NCBI GenBank assembly: GCA_020355945.1
Contig: CP070627.1
Coordinates: 5,510,808 to 5,521,762 of the forward strand
Length of the DNA: 10,955 bases
DNA from: Candidatus Aminicenantota bacterium
Lineage (GTDB): Bacteria > Acidobacteriota > Aminicenantia > UBA2199
Reading direction: 5' to 3'
Positions within the stretch are counted from its first letter, which is position 1. Each line of letters starts with the position of its first letter. The translations under genes and the position numbers were made by a program. Below, one piece after another: positions 7,841 through 10,955 of this stretch. The notes beneath the pieces are model-generated. The model was not told the origin of the DNA, did no database searches, and was given only the letters and a program-made list of their open reading frames with translations.

Positions 7841-7868
7841 GCGCATGGCGCATGGCGCATAGCGTATG
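7841..7868. repeat. Four-unit 7-bp tandem repeat (GCGCATG)
   Basis: Units are GCGCATG (7841-7847), GCGCATG (7848-7854), GCGCATA (7855-7861) and GCGTATG (7862-7868). The first two are identical and the last two drift by one base each. It lies in the gap upstream of both flanking genes and is not part of a credible coding frame. Confidence 0.85.
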
Positions 7869-7870
7869 TG

Positions 7871-7884
7871 GCAAAGTACTTTGC
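7871..7884. repeat. Perfect 14-bp palindrome
   Basis: GCAAAGTACTTTGC equals its own reverse complement. It starts two bases after the tandem repeat and is followed by ATTTTT. It could be a dimer-binding operator or part of a dispersed repeat; the sequence does not decide. Confidence 0.8.
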
Positions 7885-7890
7885 ATTTTT

Positions 7891-7913
7891 AGGCTCCCCT
7901 CGCCGAGGGGCCT
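7891..7913. repeat. GC-rich hairpin
   Basis: CCCCTC (7896-7901), loop GCC, GAGGGG (7905-7910), with AGG (7891-7893) and CCT (7911-7913) able to extend the stem past a 2-nt bulge. No T-run follows on either strand, so it is not a canonical intrinsic terminator. Confidence 0.6.
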
Positions 7914-7931
7914 GGACCCGTGAAACATCCG

Positions 7932-7943
7932 CAAAAGCTTTTG
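7932..7943. repeat. Perfect 12-bp palindrome
   Basis: CAAAAGCTTTTG equals its own reverse complement. A related half, GCTTTTGC, occurs again at 8143-8150. It has the same A-rich/T-rich design as the 14-bp palindrome 48 bp earlier. Confidence 0.75.
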
Positions 7944-7997
7944 ATTAAAGGTTGTCCGTGGCAGAAACCAGCAGCCAGTAGAGAAAAAAAATTACAC

Positions 7998-8089
7998 CGT
8001 CATGAAAACGTGACGCAAGCGTCATAAATTAATGACGCTAAAAAAGCCGTTATTAGAACCTTTCTTGAAACCGTCATAAAAAAATGACG
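7998..8089. repeat. Cluster of three CGTCAT-N6-ATGACG inverted repeats
   Basis: Three 18-bp units share the same arms and a 6-nt A-rich centre: 7998-8015 (right arm GTGACG, one mismatch), 8020-8037 (extends to 7-bp arms, GCGTCAT/ATGACGC) and 8072-8089. Start-to-start distances are 22 and 52 bp, near whole numbers of helical turns. Each right arm is followed by C. A lone CGTCAT half-site lies at 8131-8136. They could be operators for a dimeric regulator or a row of small hairpins. Confidence 0.75.
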
Positions 8090-8162
8090 CTTCTCTCACT
8101 GGTACTTTTATTTAAACTCCTGGATAATTACGTCATATCAATGCTTTTGCAATAAACAGCAG

Positions 8163-8179
8163 TTGGCATGAATCTTGTA
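8163..8179 (+). promoter_or_regulatory. Sigma-54-like -24/-12 promoter of the Asp-box/vWA gene
   Basis: The 17-base segment TTGGCATGAATCTTGTA matches the published consensus YTGGCACGRNNNTTGCW at all but two fixed positions (T for C after GGCA, T for C in the -12 GC). The GG (8165-8166) and the -12 G (8177) have the required 10-base spacing. Transcription would start near 8189. No comparably good sigma-70 promoter was found close by. The -12 GT in place of GC is the main weakness. Confidence 0.4.
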
Positions 8180-8203
8180 TACATATGACAGGAGGTGATG
8201 CAT

Positions 8204-8230
8204 TTGATTGTATGTGAAGGAATACGCTAA
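8204..8230 (+). CDS. Possible short leader ORF (8-10 codons)
   Basis: A strong ribosome binding site AGGAGGTG (8190-8197) stands where no long gene follows. From TTG at 8204, at suitable spacing, a frame reads L/M-I-V-C-E-G-I-R and stops with TAA at 8228-8230. An in-frame ATG at 8198 would add two codons but almost touches the SD sequence. The stop lies 6 bases before the left arm of the longer RNA stem in the leader, so translation of this peptide could affect folding. It may instead be a decayed start site. Nothing in the peptide itself suggests a function. Confidence 0.3.
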   Translation: MIVCEGIR

Positions 8231-8235
8231 GTCAT

Positions 8236-8277
8236 GCAGTCGTGTTGATTGGCCGCTGCCAGGACTGCTGTCCGGGC
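8236..8277 (+). promoter_or_regulatory. 5' leader with two mutually exclusive hairpins
   Basis: Structure A pairs GCAGTC (8236-8241) with GACTGC (8263-8268), enclosing a small GGC-CGCT-GCC hairpin (8251-8260). Structure B pairs GCC-A-GGAC (8258-8265) with GTCC-G-GGC (8270-8277) around a TGCT loop. The two share bases 8258-8268 and cannot coexist. About 26 nt after structure B comes AGGGGGTG, the ribosome binding site of the secreted protein gene. This is the design of a switch or attenuator acting on translation. I could not match it to a known riboswitch class. Confidence 0.4.
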
Positions 8278-8315
8278 AAAGCAAATTTAAGCACAAAATT
8301 TTAGGGGGTGAAAAA

Positions 8316-10955
8316 ATGAAAAAAATTTTGGTGTTATTGTTTTTTGTAAGTTTTTTTGTTTCTATCCAGGTTTTAAATGCACAAGCCTGGATGAGAAGCA
8401 TTCCAAAAGAGAAAATGAAAAAAGGTCAGTTCAATTTTTATGATATCCAAAAAACCTTCAACCAATATTGGAAAACACGAGATATAAAAAAAGTAAAAGG
8501 ATGGGTACAATTTAAACGGTGGGAATACTTTATGGAACCGCGGGTTTATCCCAGTGGTTGGTTCCCGCATCATATTTTATGGGAAGAATTAAATAAAAAA
8601 AGAGCAGCCATAAGAAAAAGGGATATCTCAGATGAACTCCCGGCAAGTTGGACCGCGGTAGGCCCTTTTACTGTTCCCGCTAATGGTATTAACGGTATAG
8701 GCAGGATAGATGCAATTGCCTTTGATCCCGGGGACTCTGATATCATTTGGGCCGGTTCGCCATCAGGAGGATTATGGAAATCTACCGACGGCGGCAGTTC
8801 GTGGTCTTCCAATACAGACCACCTGCCCAACCTGGGGGTTTCGGACATCGCCATCGACCCCACCAATCCGGATATAATATATATATCAACAGGGGATCGA
8901 GATCACTTCGCTACTTACAGTTACGGTATCCTAAAATCCACGGATGGGGGGGCAACCTGGGATACCACCGGCTTAAGCTTTAGTGTTGACCAATATCGTA
9001 AAGTCAATAGAATTCTTATTGACCCAACAAATACCACCACATTATTGGCTGCCACCAGTATAGGCATTTACAGGTCCACCGACTCCGGGGCTAATTGGAC
9101 ACTGGCCAGTGGAAATATCCACTTTAAGAGTATGGAATTTAAGCCCGGGGACCCTGATGTTGTTTATGCGGGAAGTTATGGGTATGGTTCTGCCAAAATA
9201 TACCGGTCTTCGGACAACGGGCAAACGTGGACACAAATATCTTCAGGACTCCCAGCTTCGGGTGTACGTAGAATTGCAATTGGTGTTTCCTCCGCGGAAG
9301 CCGATACGGTCTATGCATTATATGCTGCCGATGATTCCGGTTTTTACGGTCTGTATAAATCGACTGACAGCGGTTTGAACTGGTCTATGGTTTCAAATTC
9401 TCCCAATCTTTTAGACTGGTCTACAGACGGAAGCGGGTCCGGGGGACTGGGATGGTATGCCCTGGTAATCGCTGTTTCTCCCTCGAATATAAATGTTGTT
9501 TTTGTAGGCGGGGTCAATGTATGGAAGTCGACGGACGGAGGCAGCACCTGGTCTTTAACAGGACATCAGACCGGCAGTGGCGGTGCTGATTTTATCCATG
9601 CCGACCATCATGCATTTGAATTCATTCCCGGTACCGATACCCTTTTCTCAGGAAACGACGGTGGGATTTATAAAACAACCGACGGCGGAACCAACTGGCT
9701 GGATCTAAGCAATGGCCTCGTGATTACACAATTTTATCGAATGGGATCATCTTTTACCAATCCGGAATTGCTAATCGGCGGTTGCCAGGATAACGGTACA
9801 AATATATACGATTCGGGGAATTGGGAAGCTGCCATCTTCGGTGATGGCATGGAATGTATAATCGATTATTCCAATGAAAATGTTATGTATGGAGAAACAT
9901 ATTCTGGTGAAATTCGCAAATCCACCAATAAAGGACAGACATTCACCGCACTAACGAGTTTACCCCCTTACGGAACCGGTGCCTGGGTGACCCCTTATGT
10001 TATGCATCCCACTGACAACAATACATTGTATGCCGGTTTTTCGGATGTATACAAAACCACCGACGCCGGTTCCACATGGACAACAATTTCCACCAATTTA
10101 ACAGGCGGTACTAATTTGACTTCCCTTTGTGTTGCACCCTCTGATCCCAATTATATCTATGCCGCAACCGGCACACAAATATGGAGAACCACCAGTGGTG
10201 GTCCCCCCTGGACGGAAATCACCAGCGGCCTCCCCGATAATTACATCACCTATATTACGGTTGCCAACGAAGACCCGGATAAAGTATGGGTAACCTTTTC
10301 CGGCTATATAGAGGGCAATAAGGTTTATGCATCTACTAACGGAGGTGCCAGTTGGTCCAATTATTCCACGGGATTACCCAATATTCCCATCAATTGCATC
10401 GTCTATAAAAACTATTCCAACGATGCCCTGTTCGTGGGCACTGACCTTGGTGTTTATTACCGGGACAACGACATGACCGGATGGGAAGATTATAGTGAAG
10501 GGCTGCCAAATGTTATTGTTAATGAACTTGAGATTAGTTATACCAGTGATAAACTCATTGCCGCCACCTATGGCAGGGGAATGTTCAGCACCGATATTTC
10601 CCATGCGTTCCCGGATCGTGACCCGGTGGATATTATGCTGGTTCTCGATCTTTCCGGCAGCATGCTTTCGGAAGCCTGTTCCTCTTGTGAACCGAAACTC
10701 CAGGTCCTGAAAGATGCAGTAGAGATATTTGTACAATTGTGGAAAACATTTACCGCAACTGACGACAGGATTGGCGTCAACTATTTTAGAACCACCATCG
10801 AGGAGCTTGTTATCGTGGAAGATGAAGAGGAGAAAGTGTTGGTGAAAGTGTTTCCCAATACCGATACCATCATTAACGATGTCCGGTCCCAGACCACTGT
10901 AGGCAGCAATTTGACTGCCATGGGAGGCGGAATCCAGACAGCCATACAACGGTTA
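8316..10955 (+). CDS. Secreted Asp-box (BNR/sortilin-like) beta-propeller protein with vWA domain, partial
   Basis: An uninterrupted frame of 880 codons runs off the right edge. Residues 1-22/24 form a Sec signal peptide (MKKI, hydrophobic core, cleavage near NAQA). Residues 36-112 contain an aromatic-rich block ('WVQFKRWEYFMEPR', 'PSGWFPHHILWEELNKKR') typical of the region before such propellers. Eleven Asp-box motifs of the form S/T-x-D-x-G-x-x-W follow, at residues 156, 208, 254, 298, 349, 405, 454, 536, 581, 625 and 673. Those at 536, 625 and 673 are degenerate (N or S for D). This suggests one or two beta-propellers as in sortilin/Vps10 and BNR sialidase-like proteins. From about 772 a von Willebrand factor A domain begins: VDIMLVLDLSGSM with MIDAS residues D778, S780, S782 and probably T867. 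No sialidase catalytic motif (RIP/FRIP) is seen, so binding or scaffolding is more likely than glycosidase activity. The start is supported by AGGGGGTG 5 nt upstream. Confidence 0.9.
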   Translation, partial: MKKILVLLFFVSFFVSIQVLNAQAWMRSIPKEKMKKGQFNFYDIQKTFNQYWKTRDIKKVKGWVQFKRWEYFMEPRVYPSGWFPHHILWEELNKKRAAIRKRDISDELPASWTAVGPFTVPANGINGIGRIDAIAFDPGDSDIIWAGSPSGGLWKSTDGGSSWSSNTDHLPNLGVSDIAIDPTNPDIIYISTGDRDHFATYSYGILKSTDGGATWDTTGLSFSVDQYRKVNRILIDPTNTTTLLAATSIGIYRSTDSGANWTLASGNIHFKSMEFKPGDPDVVYAGSYGYGSAKIYRSSDNGQTWTQISSGLPASGVRRIAIGVSSAEADTVYALYAADDSGFYGLYKSTDSGLNWSMVSNSPNLLDWSTDGSGSGGLGWYALVIAVSPSNINVVFVGGVNVWKSTDGGSTWSLTGHQTGSGGADFIHADHHAFEFIPGTDTLFSGNDGGIYKTTDGGTNWLDLSNGLVITQFYRMGSSFTNPELLIGGCQDNGTNIYDSGNWEAAIFGDGMECIIDYSNENVMYGETYSGEIRKSTNKGQTFTALTSLPPYGTGAWVTPYVMHPTDNNTLYAGFSDVYKTTDAGSTWTTISTNLTGGTNLTSLCVAPSDPNYIYAATGTQIWRTTSGGPPWTEITSGLPDNYITYITVANEDPDKVWVTFSGYIEGNKVYASTNGGASWSNYSTGLPNIPINCIVYKNYSNDALFVGTDLGVYYRDNDMTGWEDYSEGLPNVIVNELEISYTSDKLIAATYGRGMFSTDISHAFPDRDPVDIMLVLDLSGSMLSEACSSCEPKLQVLKDAVEIFVQLWKTFTATDDRIGVNYFRTTIEELVIVEDEEEKVLVKVFPNTDTIINDVRSQTTVGSNLTAMGGGIQTAIQRL

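Noticed and set aside
7891..7913. Intrinsic terminator at the GC-rich hairpin
   Set aside because: No T-run follows the stem on either strand, and no gene ends nearby.
7763..7948. 61-codon plus-strand frame across the repeat region
   Set aside because: It starts without an SD, reads through the heptad tandem and palindromes, and its translation is low-complexity chance sequence.
8231..8300. c-di-GMP (GEMM) riboswitch, suggested by GGGCAAAGC
   Set aside because: The other conserved blocks of that class and the required two long stems after this motif are absent; only about 35 nt remain before the start codon.
8138..8401. 87-codon minus-strand frame
   Set aside because: It overlaps the leader, ribosome binding site and signal peptide region of the secreted protein gene and shows no protein-like features.
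8441..10600. Sialidase (neuraminidase) enzyme assignment based on the Asp-boxes
   Set aside because: Asp-boxes are structural. No RIP/FRIP-type arginine motif or other sialidase catalytic residues were found in the visible 880 residues.
10374..10949. 191-codon open frame on the minus strand
   Set aside because: It lies wholly opposite the Asp-box/vWA gene, whose plus-strand frame has a signal peptide, repeats and a MIDAS motif. The minus-strand product has no recognisable motif.

Overview
The window looks like a piece of a chromosome from a Gram-negative-type bacterium of moderate GC content. Nearly every start is preceded by a good Shine-Dalgarno sequence (AAGGAGGT, TAAGGAG, AGGAGGTG, AGGGGGTG). 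There is a predicted lipoprotein M16 peptidase and a large secreted beta-propeller/vWA protein. Strong SD sites argue against Bacteroidota. An Acidobacteriota/Aminicenantes-like organism would fit the gene mix, but that is a guess from memory of gene content and no marker gene here settles it.

Layout. At the left edge (1-498, minus) is the first 166 codons of a P-loop ATPase, with a convincing promoter and a near-perfect 20-bp inverted repeat just upstream. A 380-bp divergent intergenic region leads to acnA (881-3607, plus), a full-length aconitase with all Fe-S ligands. Next come a small XRE-type regulator (3727-4194), with a candidate operator over its own promoter, and a 196-aa protein of unknown function with a basic AT-hook-like segment and a winged-helix-like C-terminus (4254-4844). 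Converging on these with only 8 bp between are two M16 metallopeptidase genes on the minus strand (7740-6412, then 6409-4853). They are translationally coupled. The first keeps the HXXEH zinc motif but lacks the R/Y pair; the second is a lipoprotein that lacks HXXEH but keeps R/Y. This is the division of labour of a heterodimeric M16B protease.

The 575-bp gap 7741-8315 is unusually rich in structure. It holds a four-unit 7-bp tandem repeat, two perfect palindromes, a GC-rich hairpin, three copies of CGTCAT-N6-ATGACG, a sigma-54-like -24/-12 element, a possible short leader ORF and two mutually exclusive RNA hairpins. It precedes a gene running off the right edge (8316-10955, plus) that encodes a secreted protein of at least 880 aa: 11 Asp-box (BNR/sortilin-type) repeats followed by the start of a vWA domain with a MIDAS motif.

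I see no tRNA, rRNA, CRISPR array, transposase or phage structural gene. The most worthwhile leads are the structured leader of the Asp-box/vWA gene, the CGTCAT repeat cluster, the complementary M16 pair and the XRE/winged-helix gene pair.
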